In this document: piece after piece, positions 44,357 to 53,722 of the stretch
Layout: every line of letters starts with the position of its first letter
Numbering within the stretch: the stretch's first letter is position 1
Assembly: GCF_019511605.1 (NCBI RefSeq)
Contig: NZ_JAEUAV010000017.1
Coordinates: 1 to 64,000 of the forward strand
Source: Paraburkholderia phenoliruptrix
GTDB lineage: Bacteria; Pseudomonadota; Gammaproteobacteria; Burkholderiales; Burkholderiaceae
DNA length: 64,000 nt
Direction: 5' to 3'
Notes under the pieces: model-generated
Seen by the model: the letters and a program-made list of their open reading frames with translations, nothing else
What the model was told of the DNA's origin: nothing
Databases searched by the model: none
Made by a program: the position numbers and the translations under genes

Positions 44357-45463
44357 TCAGCCGCGTGCGCTCAACTCGCAGACTCTTTGCGCGATTGCGA
44401 GCGACGCCGTGAGCCCCGGTGATTCGATGCCGAACAGATTCACGAGGCCACGCACCCCATGCGCGGCCGGCCCCTGAATGACGAAATCCGCGGCCGGCTC
44501 TCCAGGCCCCGAGAGTTTTGGACGAATGCCCGCATAGGCGGGCTGCAACGCGTGATCCGGCAACGCGGGCCAATAGGCGCGAATCGCCGAGTAGAACGAT
44601 TCGGCCCGCGCGGGATCGACCTCGTAGCTGATTGCGTCGACCCATTCGACGTCTGGACCGAAACGCGCCTGGCCGCCCAGGTCGATGGTCAGATGCACGC
44701 CGAGTCCCGCCTCGTTCGGCATCGGATAAATCAGGCGGCTAAATGGCGCCCGTCCCGAGATGCTGAAGTAGTTGCCGCGCGCGAGATAGAGCGGCGGAAC
44801 GTGGCGCGCGTCGAGTCCGCGAATTCTGCGCGCGAGCGCATTCGCATGCAGCCCGGCACTGTTGACGACGCACGCGGCACTGATGGTGGCGGGCGCCTCG
44901 CCGCCGACCTTGACGACGAAGCGTCCATTGCCCGCCTCGATTGCGTCGACCGGCGAGTGGAATGCGAACATCGCTCCGTCGCGTTCCGCGTCGCCCTGCA
45001 ACGCGAGCATCAGTTGATGGCTGTCGACAATGCCCGTTTGCGGCGAGAACACCGCCGCGACGCATTCCAACGCTGGCTCGAGCGCCTGGGCCTCGCTCGC
45101 GGAAATGCGCATCAGGTCGAGTACGCCATTTTCGCGGCCCTTGTGCATGATGCCTTCAAGCTGCGCAATCTGATTGTTCGACGTGGCAACGAGCAGCTTG
45201 CCGCAACGCGAATGCGGCACGTTGCGCTCGGCGCAGTAGTCGTAGAGCATCTCGCGGCCTCGCACGCACAGCGTCGCCTTGAGCGAGCCGCGCGGATAGT
45301 AGATGCCCGCGTGAATCACTTCGCTGTTGCGCGAGCTGGTGCCCACGCCGATCGCCTCGGCGGCTTCCAGCACGATCACTTCGCGCCCGCGCGCCGCCAG
45401 CGCGCGCGCTACCGCGAGCCCGACCACGCCCGCGCCGATCACGACACATTCGATCTGATCCAT
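44357..45463 (-). CDS. FAD-dependent oxidoreductase, L-2-hydroxyglutarate oxidase (LhgO)-like
   Basis: 368 residues of the DAO/glycine-oxidase fold. The N-terminal CVVIGAGVVGLAVARALAAR is the FAD-binding GxGxxG motif, ending with the acidic VLEAAEAIG. The following SSRNSEVIHAGIYYPRGSLK and YLARGNYFSISG match the LhgO/YgaF branch closely, as does the C-terminal GIESPGLTASLAIAQRV. LhgO oxidises L-2-hydroxyglutarate to 2-oxoglutarate and passes electrons to quinone. Assignment to this branch is from pattern, and other hydroxy-acid or amine substrates are possible. It stands alone downstream of the AAA+ ATPase gene, separated by a hairpin. Confidence 0.85.
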   Translation of the reverse strand: MDQIECVVIGAGVVGLAVARALAARGREVIVLEAAEAIGVGTSSRNSEVIHAGIYYPRGSLKATLCVRGREMLYDYCAERNVPHSRCGKLLVATSNNQIAQLEGIMHKGRENGVLDLMRISASEAQALEPALECVAAVFSPQTGIVDSHQLMLALQGDAERDGAMFAFHSPVDAIEAGNGRFVVKVGGEAPATISAACVVNSAGLHANALARRIRGLDARHVPPLYLARGNYFSISGRAPFSRLIYPMPNEAGLGVHLTIDLGGQARFGPDVEWVDAISYEVDPARAESFYSAIRAYWPALPDHALQPAYAGIRPKLSGPGEPAADFVIQGPAAHGVRGLVNLFGIESPGLTASLAIAQRVCELSARG

Positions 45464-45612
45464 GTCCCTCGACGCAGCCGACTTCGCCGCGCGCCGCCTC
45501 GTTCATCCGTATAGATGGCAACAGCATGCGGCCAACGAACCCCTTACACCGCTCGCTGCCGAACGCAATGCTGTTTTGCAACTGTCTCGCAGCCGCTGCA
45601 TGAAATTGTACG

Positions 45613-45644
45613 ACGCCGCACAGACGGCGATGTCTGTGCGGCGT
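45613..45644 (-). terminator. Hairpin after the AAA+ ATPase gene
   Basis: A 13-bp perfect stem (ACGCCGCACAGAC / GTCTGTGCGGCGT) with a 6-base loop lies about 45 bases beyond the stop at 45690. The following sequence has only a weak T-tract, so termination efficiency is uncertain. Confidence 0.55.
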
Positions 45645-45689
45645 GGGCCTCGCGGCGTGGTGCGGGAACGTCGATCAGAAGCTCGGGGC

Positions 45690-46667
45690 TCAGAAGCCGA
45701 TGGGCCTGCGGCGGTTGCCAAAATCGAGCCGAATGTCGCCGCCGCCGATTTCGTCGCGGCCGTCGATCCGCGCCGCGCCAAAGCCGTTCAGGATCGCCCG
45801 GCGCATTTCGCGCGGCGACGCGTTTTTCAGCGCTTCGAGCGCGGAGTCGCCGAGCAGCTCCGGAAACCGCAGACCCCAGTTGTGCGCGCCGCGAATCTCC
45901 GCATAAATGGACTGCGCGATGCGGCGTGCGCCCTCGCGGTCCGGCGGCGGAATCTCGTACACGTTCATGCGGTTCAAAATGGGCTCGGGAATCGCGCGCT
46001 CGTCGTTGGCCGTGGCGATCCAGATCACATGTCCGGCGTTGATCGGAATCTCGGCGAATTCGTCGATGAAGCTGCGCGCCGTATCGTGCTCCAGCAGCGC
46101 GTACAACGCGCCGAGCGGATCGTACTGGGAGTCGCCGGTGGCCTTGTCGATTTCGTCGACGGTAATCACCGGATTCGCATAGCTGCCGTTGACGAGCGCG
46201 TCGAATACCTTGCCCGGCTTGGCATTTTTCCATTGCGACGAGGCGCCGGAGAGAATCCAGCCGGCCGTGAGCGAACTCATCGCGACGTACTGATAAGCCG
46301 TGCCGAGCAGGCGCGCTAACTGCTTCGCAAAATGCGTCTTGCCGATGCCGGGGTCGCCGAGCAGCAGAATCGGCATCAGTTCGAGGCGGTCCTCCGTCTC
46401 GAGACACAGCGCGACCTGCTTGCGGATGTCGTCGAGCGGGTCGGCGAAGTTGGGCAGCGCGTCAATCAGATCGTCGATGGACGGCATGCGGTTCGGCTTC
46501 ACGCAAAAGCGCAAATTGCCGGTTTTAAGCATCTTTTCGTAGGTTGTGCGCAACGCCTCGTTTGCGCCTTCGCCGAGATCGTTCAGTGCGGTCTCGACCT
46601 GGTCGAGGTCATACACCTGACTGAAAGATGCCACGGCAATTTCCTGTCTGACCATTGCTGTTGTCAT
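45690..46667 (-). CDS. AAA+ ATPase, Lon-like ATPase-domain type
   Basis: 325 residues. A helical N-terminal section (QVYDLDQVETALNDLGEG) precedes the AAA+ core: Walker A LLLGDPGIGKTHFAKQLARL near residue 101, Walker B PVITVDEIDKATGD near 166, sensor 1 VIWIATANDERAIPEPI and an arginine cluster near the end. No protease or second domain follows, so it is an ATPase module alone, perhaps a chaperone-like remodeller. No von Willebrand or protease partner gene is adjacent. The function is unknown; I use family pattern only. Intact, with normal GC. Confidence 0.85.
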   Translation of the reverse strand: MTTAMVRQEIAVASFSQVYDLDQVETALNDLGEGANEALRTTYEKMLKTGNLRFCVKPNRMPSIDDLIDALPNFADPLDDIRKQVALCLETEDRLELMPILLLGDPGIGKTHFAKQLARLLGTAYQYVAMSSLTAGWILSGASSQWKNAKPGKVFDALVNGSYANPVITVDEIDKATGDSQYDPLGALYALLEHDTARSFIDEFAEIPINAGHVIWIATANDERAIPEPILNRMNVYEIPPPDREGARRIAQSIYAEIRGAHNWGLRFPELLGDSALEALKNASPREMRRAILNGFGAARIDGRDEIGGGDIRLDFGNRRRPIGF

Positions 46668-46998
46668 TGCTCACCCCGTCTGGCTGGCCTTGCTGGACGG
46701 CGTCGGTCGGCGCCGTCACAGGTTCAGTTTAACGAGGACAGATCGCGACGCAAGCCAGCAGTCGTGCGGCTCTGCTGCTAGCAGCCGCCCAACTGCAGGT
46801 TAGCTGCAGGTTAGCTGTGGGTTACCCGCGGGTTTCCCGGCCGGGCCGTCCGCGGTGCGCCGAGCATTCCCGGCGTGCTTCGAAATGCATTGTTGCTGAA
46901 CCCGGCCCCGTTTAACGTGTCAGAAAAGCGTTCCGCTCATCAGGCGTAAGATGACCCTCTGACCAGGCTGCCTGACGCAGTCACCGGAGAAGTGTTCT
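46668..46998. other. Intergenic region with a short tandem repeat
   Basis: Contains a small direct repeat (GCAGGTTAGCT twice, then a diverged third copy GTGGGTTA) at about 46,795-46,826. No gene is seen between these divergent genes. Confidence 0.4.
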
Positions 46999-47583
46999 AT
47001 GTGGAAAACCAGTATCGTGGCCTTGCTGTTCGGCACTTCGCTGCTTGCACACGCGCAGCAACGGCCGCCGCAGCAGGTCGTGCAGTGGGAACTGCAAGTG
47101 TTGCGCGACGGGCAGCAGATCGACGCGTTCGAAGGCACCACCACAGTCGGCCAGGCGCGCACGGATACGCGTCACAAGGTGGTGCAGCACAACGTCGGCT
47201 GCAAGGATCAGCCGGCGGGCAGCATCGACCTCGCGCGCACGCTCACGGTGTCGCCGCTGCGGGTCGAGGGCAATGACGTGACGCTGTCCATCGAGGCGCA
47301 GGAAACGCTGGAGGACTCCGCCGCGCGCCAGACCGATACCGGCTGCAAGCTGCCGCCGCAGCCGCGTCAGGTGGGCGCGAGCCATCCGGGGCTGAAGGTC
47401 CCGGTGGGCCAATGGACAAGCTGGACGATCATCGACAAAGACCCGACGCTCGTCTATCGGGTGCGCGCCAGCCTGACGAATGGCGCCAACGCCGGGAGCG
47501 GCGCCAGTACGGCCAGCGGTGTCAGCGCGGCGAGCGGTGTGACCACGGCCAGCGGCGTGAGCGCGGCCAGTGCGGTCAAGTGA
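46999..47583 (+). CDS. Secreted hypothetical protein with C-terminal Ala-Ser-Gly-Val repeats
   Basis: 194 residues with a clear Sec signal peptide (MWKTSIVALLFGTSLLAHAQ). The mature part is predicted beta-rich (VVQWELQVLRDGQQIDAFEG, then RVEGNDVTLSIEAQETL) with two cysteines (VGCKDQ and TGCKLP) able to form a periplasmic disulfide. The end holds four to five imperfect repeats of TASGVSAASGV-type, built from matching DNA repeats at about 47,505-47,575, so length variation is likely. I do not recognise a named family. It precedes the EEP hydrolase gene on the same strand at a distance of 145 bases. Confidence 0.75.
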   Translation: MWKTSIVALLFGTSLLAHAQQRPPQQVVQWELQVLRDGQQIDAFEGTTTVGQARTDTRHKVVQHNVGCKDQPAGSIDLARTLTVSPLRVEGNDVTLSIEAQETLEDSAARQTDTGCKLPPQPRQVGASHPGLKVPVGQWTSWTIIDKDPTLVYRVRASLTNGANAGSGASTASGVSAASGVTTASGVSAASAVK

Positions 47584-47728
47584 CTCCGCTGCGCACCGGT
47601 TCGCAAGCGCGCAGCCCCCGAGCCGCCCGCGCGAGTTGAAAAGCGTAGTTGAAGAACCAACCTGAACGTCGCGCGAACAACGCACGAATAATCGAAGCCC
47701 CGAAAACAGAACACGTGGATAACGCGGC

Positions 47729-48526
47729 ATGCGAAACCCCGAAGAACTGATCCGCGAAAGCGCAGCACCCAAAGATTTTGTGGCGGTGAGCTGGAACCTG
47801 CACAAGGGACGCACGCCGCTCGGCTTTCAAGCCTGGCAAGCCATGCAGCGCTGGGTTCAGTCGACCCACGCGGACGCCTATTTCCTCCAGGAAGCGATGG
47901 CGCGGCGCATGCCCTCACCGGTGCTGGCGAGCAGCTTCGGCGCGCCCGTCACCGACCCGTTGAGCGATGTCTGGCATTGTCAGGCCACCGAAATCGCGCG
48001 AGCGCTGCAACTGGAGATAGCGCTCGGGCCGAACGTCTTCAAACCATCGTGGCGGCATGGCAATGCGATTCTGTCGCCACACCCGCTCGATCTCGGCGGA
48101 CGCTGGGACATTTCCGCGCATCGCTTCGAAAAGCGCGGGCTGCTGGTCGCGCGCGCAACCTTCGGCGGACACTCGGTTACCTTGTTGTGCGCACATCTTG
48201 CGCTGACGCGCTCGGCGCGTCTGCGTCAGATGAACTGGATCGCCCACTGGATCTCAAAGGAGGCCCCAGACGGCCCGCTCGTGCTGGCGGGCGACTTCAA
48301 CGACTGGCGCAACGACTCGGTGCCGCTTTTCGGCGAGCACGGACTGCATGAAGTCGCCACGCTGCTCGGCGAATCGGGCCGCACGTTCCCCGCTTTCTCG
48401 CCCGCCCTCGCGCTCGACAAGATGTTCGTGCGCGGCATGAAGCCGATCGAATGGATCCAGCCGACGCAGGAAACCGCGTGGCTGTCGGACCATCTTCCCT
48501 ATATGGCGCGGCTGCGCGTCGAGTGA
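47729..48526 (+). CDS. Endonuclease/exonuclease/phosphatase (EEP) family hydrolase
   Basis: 265 residues. The EEP fold is seen from VAVSWNLHKGRTPLGFQAW with the metal-site Asn, ADAYFLQEAM with the Glu, LCAHLALTRSARLRQM with the catalytic His, LVLAGDFNDWRN with the Asp-Asn pair and WLSDHLPYMARL with the final Asp-His. Such enzymes cut phosphodiesters in nucleic acids or phospholipids. The sequence pattern resembles small bacterial members next to cardiolipin synthase genes, but none is here. There is no signal peptide, so it is probably cytoplasmic. Substrate unknown. Confidence 0.87.
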   Translation: MRNPEELIRESAAPKDFVAVSWNLHKGRTPLGFQAWQAMQRWVQSTHADAYFLQEAMARRMPSPVLASSFGAPVTDPLSDVWHCQATEIARALQLEIALGPNVFKPSWRHGNAILSPHPLDLGGRWDISAHRFEKRGLLVARATFGGHSVTLLCAHLALTRSARLRQMNWIAHWISKEAPDGPLVLAGDFNDWRNDSVPLFGEHGLHEVATLLGESGRTFPAFSPALALDKMFVRGMKPIEWIQPTQETAWLSDHLPYMARLRVE

Positions 48527-49123
48527 CGGCGCGCCGCCGCGGCTCTCGCGGCGGCGTCGTCGCTGTCGCAAAGGCAGTGTGGGGCCGTGGCCTGCGCCGC
48601 GCGCGTTTGCCTGCTTTATTGGCAGGTTCTATGCTGCACCGCACGGCAGGTTTGGGTATCATCCTGAAAATGTCGCCCGCGCGGCGCGCCTACCCGGCGC
48701 CAGCCGGTCGGCCGGTCAGCCTGGTGGCAGCCTCCTGCGCGGCCCTCGTCCATCGACGTACCGCTGGTCATGCGCGGCTGCGATCACGCCACGTACTTTC
48801 GTCACGGAACCGCCGGACCGGCCAGATCCTGCGCCGGCGCTTCCAGCACCAGTAACCCGTTTGACGAGCTTGACGAGCGGCGGTGAGCAACAGCCGCCCG
48901 AGCACCTGATTTGCTTTCGATTCGTTTTTCGATCCGCCCCGTGGTCCGCTTTCTGGCCCACTGGTGTCGCGCTCAATCGCCGCGCTCCGGCCTGGCGACG
49001 GCAGGCGCGTTAAAATAGCGGATTGCGCGCCATTCCCGCCAGCGGGTGGGCGCAGCATCGCCCTTGCCGCGCCGGCCGGCTTGAACGACTGGCCGCCTTT
49101 GTTTTCGCACTATCCACGAAGCC
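48527..49123. other. Intergenic region upstream of ferredoxin-NADP reductase
   Basis: About 600 bases; frames present on both strands lack start signals and family patterns. A -10-like TAAAAT at 49011-49016 may serve the fpr gene. Confidence 0.4.
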
Positions 49124-49894
49124 ATGAGCAACCTGAATTCACAAACCGTCCTGAGCGTCCATCATTGGACCGATACGCTTTTCAGCTTCACCTGCACGCG
49201 CGATCCGTCGTTCCGTTTCGAAAACGGCCAGTTCACGATGGTGGGCCTGGAAGTCGACGGCAAGCCGCTGTTGCGCGCGTACAGCCTCGCCAGTGCGAAC
49301 TACGAAGAACATCTGGAATTTCTCAGCATCAAGGTACAGGACGGCCCGCTCACGTCGCGCCTGCAGCACCTGAAGGTGGGCGACCAGGTGCTGATCGGCA
49401 AAAAGCCGGTCGGCACGCTGATGGCCGACAACCTGCTGCCGGGCAAGACGCTGTGGCTGCTGTCCACCGGCACGGGCCTCGCGCCGTTCATGTCGATCAT
49501 CAAAGACCCGGACATCTACGACCGCTATGAGCGCGTGATCCTTACCCACACCTGCCGTTTCGTCGACGAACTGGCGTACAAGGAATACATCACCGACCAC
49601 CTGCCGGCGCACGAGCACCTTGGCGAACTGGTGCAGGAAAAGCTGCTGTATTACCCCACCGTCACGCGCGAAGCGTTCCAGAACCGCGGCCGCATTACTG
49701 AACTCATCGAGACCGAAAAGCTGTTCGCCGACCTCGGCGTGCCCGGCTTCTCGCTGGAAAACGACCGCGTGATGCTTTGCGGCAGCCCGCATATGCTGCG
49801 CGACACGCGCAAGCTGCTCGACGACATGGGTTTCCAGGAAGGCAGCAACAACGAGCCCGGCCACTATGTGGTCGAGAAGGCGTTCGTCGGCTAA
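49124..49894 (+). CDS. fpr: Ferredoxin-NADP reductase
   Basis: 256 residues, normal for bacterial Fpr. FAD is bound by the RAYSLASANYEE motif near residue 53, and NADP by LLSTGTGLAPFMSII near residue 112 and VMLCGSPHMLRDTRKLL near 213. The C-terminus VVEKAFVG is typical of the subclass I bacterial enzymes. It passes electrons between NADPH and ferredoxin or flavodoxin in the cytoplasm, for Fe-S assembly and oxidative-stress responses. It is monocistronic, with a strong terminator 34 bases after the stop. Confidence 0.95.
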   Translation: MSNLNSQTVLSVHHWTDTLFSFTCTRDPSFRFENGQFTMVGLEVDGKPLLRAYSLASANYEEHLEFLSIKVQDGPLTSRLQHLKVGDQVLIGKKPVGTLMADNLLPGKTLWLLSTGTGLAPFMSIIKDPDIYDRYERVILTHTCRFVDELAYKEYITDHLPAHEHLGELVQEKLLYYPTVTREAFQNRGRITELIETEKLFADLGVPGFSLENDRVMLCGSPHMLRDTRKLLDDMGFQEGSNNEPGHYVVEKAFVG

Positions 49895-50310
49895 GCCCGA
49901 TTTTTCGCGGCGCCTGCCGCGTACGAGGAAAAGGAGCCTTCCGGCTCCTTTTTTTTCGCCGTTACAAATGGAAGTCGTATATTTGACATTTGCTGTCGGC
50001 ATTCTTCCTACAAAACAAACGCTGATCCATCTCAAGCAGTGCGTGAGATATGGGCGCTAACCCTTGCTGGGACTGCTTTTTTCTTTTTTTTAAGATATGA
50101 TCGCGGCGCACCGTTCGTCGCTTCAACCGCCGCTCATGGTACGACCTGCTTGTTACTGAATGTAAATTTCGTTACCTTGCAACGTAGTGTTTTACCGTCG
50201 TGCTGACCTGATACGGCCAATTGGAGGCCAGAGACCTTATGCGTTCTTTCGTCCTCGCGGCGCCCACGCGCCCCTCTTTCGCTGTCCGCGCTGCTTTCTG
50301 AGAGAAAGTC
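49895..50310. other. Intergenic region between fpr and the histidine kinase gene
   Basis: Holds the fpr terminator and then about 350 bases with a long T-run (50,076-50,091) and AT-rich sequence, presumably the promoter region of the two-component genes. No gene seen. Confidence 0.4.
49929..49958 (+). terminator. Terminator after fpr
   Basis: The stem AAAAGGAGCC / GGCTCCTTTT has a TTCC loop and runs into more T. Confidence 0.85.
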
Positions 50311-51210
50311 ATGGATACGCCGACTGTCGTCCGGTTCACCAATCCTGCTCCCGCTTCGTTGCCGCGTGATGGCGGCGGAGCTCGCGCGGCCCGGTCCGAT
50401 CCGGCATCGGCTTCAGGATCGACTTGTGCGTCGATGGAGCGCGAATTGGCGCGTTTGCGCGCGCGGGTGCGCGAACTGTCTGCTGAACTCGTGCAGGCGC
50501 AGGAGGCGGCCTGCCGCCACGTCGCCCGGGAATTGCATGACGGCGTGGGCGCCGAGTTGACCGCGACGCGCTTCGCGCTGGCCAGCGTCGAAACGTGGCT
50601 GCCAGCCGATGCTCCCGCTCAATGCTCTAACGCGCTCGCCGTGGCCAACCGCTCGCTCGACGCCGTTTGCGCCGCGACCCGTCAGGCAGTGGCCGAACTG
50701 CACGCGCCGGCGCTCGAAGCAGGAATCGTAGGCGCGCTCGCCCAGTGGACCGGGGAATTCGCCGCGCGCACACAGTTGCGCACGAGCTTCGTCTGTAGCG
50801 CCGACGTGCGTCTCACGCGACTGCCGGCCGACGCCGCGCTGGCCGTGTTCCGGGTCGCGCAGGAGGCGCTGAACAACATTGCCAAACACGCGCGCGCCGC
50901 ATCCGCCGACGTGCGCATCGAGACCAGCCGCCGCCATCTGACGCTGATCGTCGGCGACGACGGCGTGGGCGTAGCACGCCACGCCCAGCGCCAAAGCGGT
51001 CATTTCGGCCTGAGCGGGATGAAGGCGCGCTGCGCCGCCTTCGACGGCACACTGCGCGTGAGCGCCCGGCGCGCTGAGCCACAGGGCCCCGGCCAGGCGC
51101 GGCGCGGTGCGGGCGACGGTGCGCGCGGCACGCTCGTGCGGGCGCGCTTCGCGTGGGACGCCATGCTCGCCGACGCCCTGCCTGCCGGGCTACGGGCCGC
51201 GCAATCGTGA
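50311..51210 (+). CDS. Soluble sensor histidine kinase (HisKA_3 / NarX-like)
   Basis: 299 residues without any membrane segment. After a disordered N-terminus a coiled coil (MERELARLRARVRELSAEL) leads into the HisKA_3 domain with the phospho-accepting His in RHVARELHDGVGAELTATRF near residue 75. The ATPase region has VFRVAQEALNNIAKHARAAS (N box, near residue 190) and the G boxes VGDDGVGV and FGLSGMKARC. It phosphorylates the regulator encoded 10 bases downstream. With no input domain of its own it must sense through a partner or an internal signal. The final part contains a Gly/Arg-rich insertion (QGPGQARRGAGDGARG). Confidence 0.88.
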   Translation: MDTPTVVRFTNPAPASLPRDGGGARAARSDPASASGSTCASMERELARLRARVRELSAELVQAQEAACRHVARELHDGVGAELTATRFALASVETWLPADAPAQCSNALAVANRSLDAVCAATRQAVAELHAPALEAGIVGALAQWTGEFAARTQLRTSFVCSADVRLTRLPADAALAVFRVAQEALNNIAKHARAASADVRIETSRRHLTLIVGDDGVGVARHAQRQSGHFGLSGMKARCAAFDGTLRVSARRAEPQGPGQARRGAGDGARGTLVRARFAWDAMLADALPAGLRAAQS

Positions 51211-51220
51211 GCGAGCCGTC

Positions 51221-51877
51221 ATGACCCTGCGCATTCTTCTCGCCGACGATCACGCCGTGGTTCGCCAGGGCGTGCGTCAGTTGCTGCTGGATCGCGGCGT
51301 CGCGCGCGAAGTCACGGAGGCGCAGACCGGCGCCGAGGCGCTCGACGCCGTCGCGACCCAAGGCTACGACGTGGTGCTGCTGGACATTTCGCTGCCGGAC
51401 ATGAACGGCGTCGAAGTGCTCAAGCGTCTGAAACGCAAGGCGCCGCGCGTGGCCGTCCTGATGTTTTCGATGTATCGCGAAGATCAGTATGCGGTGCGCG
51501 CGCTGAAAGCCGGCGCGGCAGGCTACCTGTCGAAGACCGTCGACGCCGCGCAGATGATCGGCGCGATCCAGCAGGTCGCGGCCGGCCGCAAATACGTGAG
51601 CCCGGCGATGGCAGAGGCGCTTGCCGACTACGTCTCTTTCGACGGCGAACAGATGCCGCACGAAAAGCTCTCCGACCGCGAGTATCAGACGCTGTGCATG
51701 CTCGCGTCGGGCAAACGGCTGACGGACATTGCCGAGGCGCTGTCGCTGTCGGTGAAGACCGTGAGCGTGTACCGCACGCGTCTGCTCGAGAAAATGAAGC
51801 TGCGCAACAATGCCGAGCTCACTTTCTACGTGATGAGCAATCGCCTCGTCGACCTGAATCCGGCGATGGCGGGCTAA
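51221..51877 (+). CDS. NarL/LuxR-family response regulator
   Basis: 218 residues from the ATG at 51221. The receiver domain has the acidic pair in ILLADDHAVVRQGV, the phospho-accepting Asp in VVLLDISLPDMNGVEV near residue 56, and the Lys in GYLSKTVDA. A LuxR-type helix-turn-helix follows (LSDREYQTLCMLASGKRLTD, then LSVKTVSVYRTRLLEKM). It is cotranscribed with the soluble kinase, 10 bases apart. Such regulators activate or repress promoters when phosphorylated. Target genes are not evident, and the downstream permease gene has its own leader of about 200 bases. Confidence 0.93.
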   Translation: MTLRILLADDHAVVRQGVRQLLLDRGVAREVTEAQTGAEALDAVATQGYDVVLLDISLPDMNGVEVLKRLKRKAPRVAVLMFSMYREDQYAVRALKAGAAGYLSKTVDAAQMIGAIQQVAAGRKYVSPAMAEALADYVSFDGEQMPHEKLSDREYQTLCMLASGKRLTDIAEALSLSVKTVSVYRTRLLEKMKLRNNAELTFYVMSNRLVDLNPAMAG

Positions 51878-52077
51878 ACACCCACTGTGGCAGCGCGCGG
51901 GCGGCTTTTGGCCGCGGTGTCGCGGTGTCGCGTCGCCTTGCCGCCACGGCGCCCATCCGCCCGGTTCCTGCTGTTCACTGGCTCGTCCCAAAAAGGCGCA
52001 TGCGCGCGCATCCGCTAAAATTGCGGGTTTCCCGACATTCGGCGCGCAACACGCGTGCACTACTGGAGACCCCGCCA

Positions 52078-53469
52078 ATGTCCCTGTTCCGCAAAAAGAG
52101 CGTCGAGCACATGCTCGCGACAAGCGCGCAGAGCGCCGGCCTGAAGAAAGCGCTCGGCGCACTCGACCTGACGTTTCTCGGCGTCGGCGCCATTATCGGC
52201 ACGGGTATTTTCGTGCTGACCGGCACCGGTGCCGTACAGGCCGGCCCGGCGTTGATGGTGTCATTTCTGGTCGCAGCCGTTGCATGCGGCTTCGCGGCGC
52301 TCGCGTATGCGGAGTTTGCATCGACCATTCCGGTCGCGGGCTCCATCTATACCTATTCATATGCGACGCTCGGCGAACTCGCCGCGTGGATCATCGGCTG
52401 GGACCTGATGCTCGAATACGGGCTCGCAACGTCGGCGGTTTCCGTCGGCTGGTCCGGTTATCTGCAATCACTGCTGTCCGGTTTCGGCGTCGCGTTGCCC
52501 GACGCACTGAGAGCGGCGCCGGGCGCCTTGCCTGGTCACGAAACGCTCTTCAATCTGCCGGCATTCCTCGTGATGATGGCGATCACCGCGCTGTTGTCGG
52601 TCGGCGTGCGCGAATCGGCGCGCATCAACAACCTGATGGTCGCGATCAAGGTGACGGTGGTGCTGCTCGTGATTGTCGTCGGCGTGTTTCACGTAACGCC
52701 TGCAAACTGGCATCCGTTCATGCCGAACGGCTGGAACGGCGTATTCGGCGCGGCTGCGGTGATGTTTTTCGCGTTCATCGGCTTCGACTCGGTGTCGTCC
52801 GCCGCCGAGGAGGTGAAAAATCCGAAGCGCGACTTGCCGGTCGGCATCATTGCATCGCTTGGCGTGTGCGCAGTGTTGTACGTCGCGGTGGCCGCCGTCG
52901 TGACGGGCATTGTGCCTTCGGCACAATTCGCGAACATCTCGCATCCGGTGTCGTACGCGTTGCAGGTCGCGGGCGAGAAGTGGGTCGCGGGCTTCATCGA
53001 CCTTGGCGCGGTGCTCGGCATGCTGACCGTGATCCTCGTGATGGCTTATGGCCAGACGCGCGTCATTTTCGCGATGTCGCGCGACGGTTTGTTGCCGGCG
53101 CGCCTGTCGCGCGTGCATCCGCGCTTTGCGACGCCATTCTTCACGACGTGGCTGGTGGGCATTTTCTTCGGGCTGATCGGCGCGCTGGTGCCGTTGGATG
53201 TGTTGGCGGAGCTGATCAACATCGGCACGCTGGCGGCGTTTTCGATGGTGTCGATTGCGGTTCTCGTTTTGCGCAGGACGCATCCGGAATTGCCGCGGGC
53301 GTTCCGCTGCCCGGGTGTGCCGGTCGTGCCGGTTCTCGCTGTCGCTTCCTGTCTGTTTTTGATGGTCAATCTGAAAGCGGTGACGTGGGCGGCGTTCGTG
53401 GTTTGGCTGGTGGTGGGAATGGTGATTTATTTTGGGTATTCGAGGAGGCGGTCGAAGTTGGCCGCGTGA
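52078..53469 (+). CDS. Amino acid permease of the APC superfamily (CAT-like)
   Basis: 463 residues from the ATG at 52078, preceded by CTGGAGACCCCGCCA. Twelve hydrophobic segments are visible. Helix 1 has the substrate-binding LGVGAIIGTGIFVLTGTGA, and helix 6 has FFAFIGFDSVSSAAEEVKNP, both typical of bacterial cationic-amino-acid-transporter-like (YfnA/CAT) permeases. It takes up amino acids across the inner membrane; the specific substrate is unknown. A -10-like TAAAAT lies about 60 bases upstream of the start. It marks the right edge of the core-like stretch; downstream the DNA becomes less GC-rich. Confidence 0.9.
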   Translation: MSLFRKKSVEHMLATSAQSAGLKKALGALDLTFLGVGAIIGTGIFVLTGTGAVQAGPALMVSFLVAAVACGFAALAYAEFASTIPVAGSIYTYSYATLGELAAWIIGWDLMLEYGLATSAVSVGWSGYLQSLLSGFGVALPDALRAAPGALPGHETLFNLPAFLVMMAITALLSVGVRESARINNLMVAIKVTVVLLVIVVGVFHVTPANWHPFMPNGWNGVFGAAAVMFFAFIGFDSVSSAAEEVKNPKRDLPVGIIASLGVCAVLYVAVAAVVTGIVPSAQFANISHPVSYALQVAGEKWVAGFIDLGAVLGMLTVILVMAYGQTRVIFAMSRDGLLPARLSRVHPRFATPFFTTWLVGIFFGLIGALVPLDVLAELINIGTLAAFSMVSIAVLVLRRTHPELPRAFRCPGVPVVPVLAVASCLFLMVNLKAVTWAAFVVWLVVGMVIYFGYSRRRSKLAA

Positions 53470-53722
53470 ATGGTTTCGACTCGAACACGTTGACTCTGGG
53501 CGACGCAATGATGGCTATGAGAACTCGATCGCGCCGTCTCCGTCGTCCTCGGGCCTGGTAGCCGCACGTATCCTTCAGGCGCGATGGACAGGCGCAGCGT
53601 GGCGTCAGCTCTCTGACAGGTGACTCACGAGCGCTCGCCTATGGCGGACGCTGGCTCAAAGCGGCGAGCTGGCGTCCCCGATCAGGCAAGTCATCGATAA
53701 GCTGCCATGCCTGGACTTCCGG

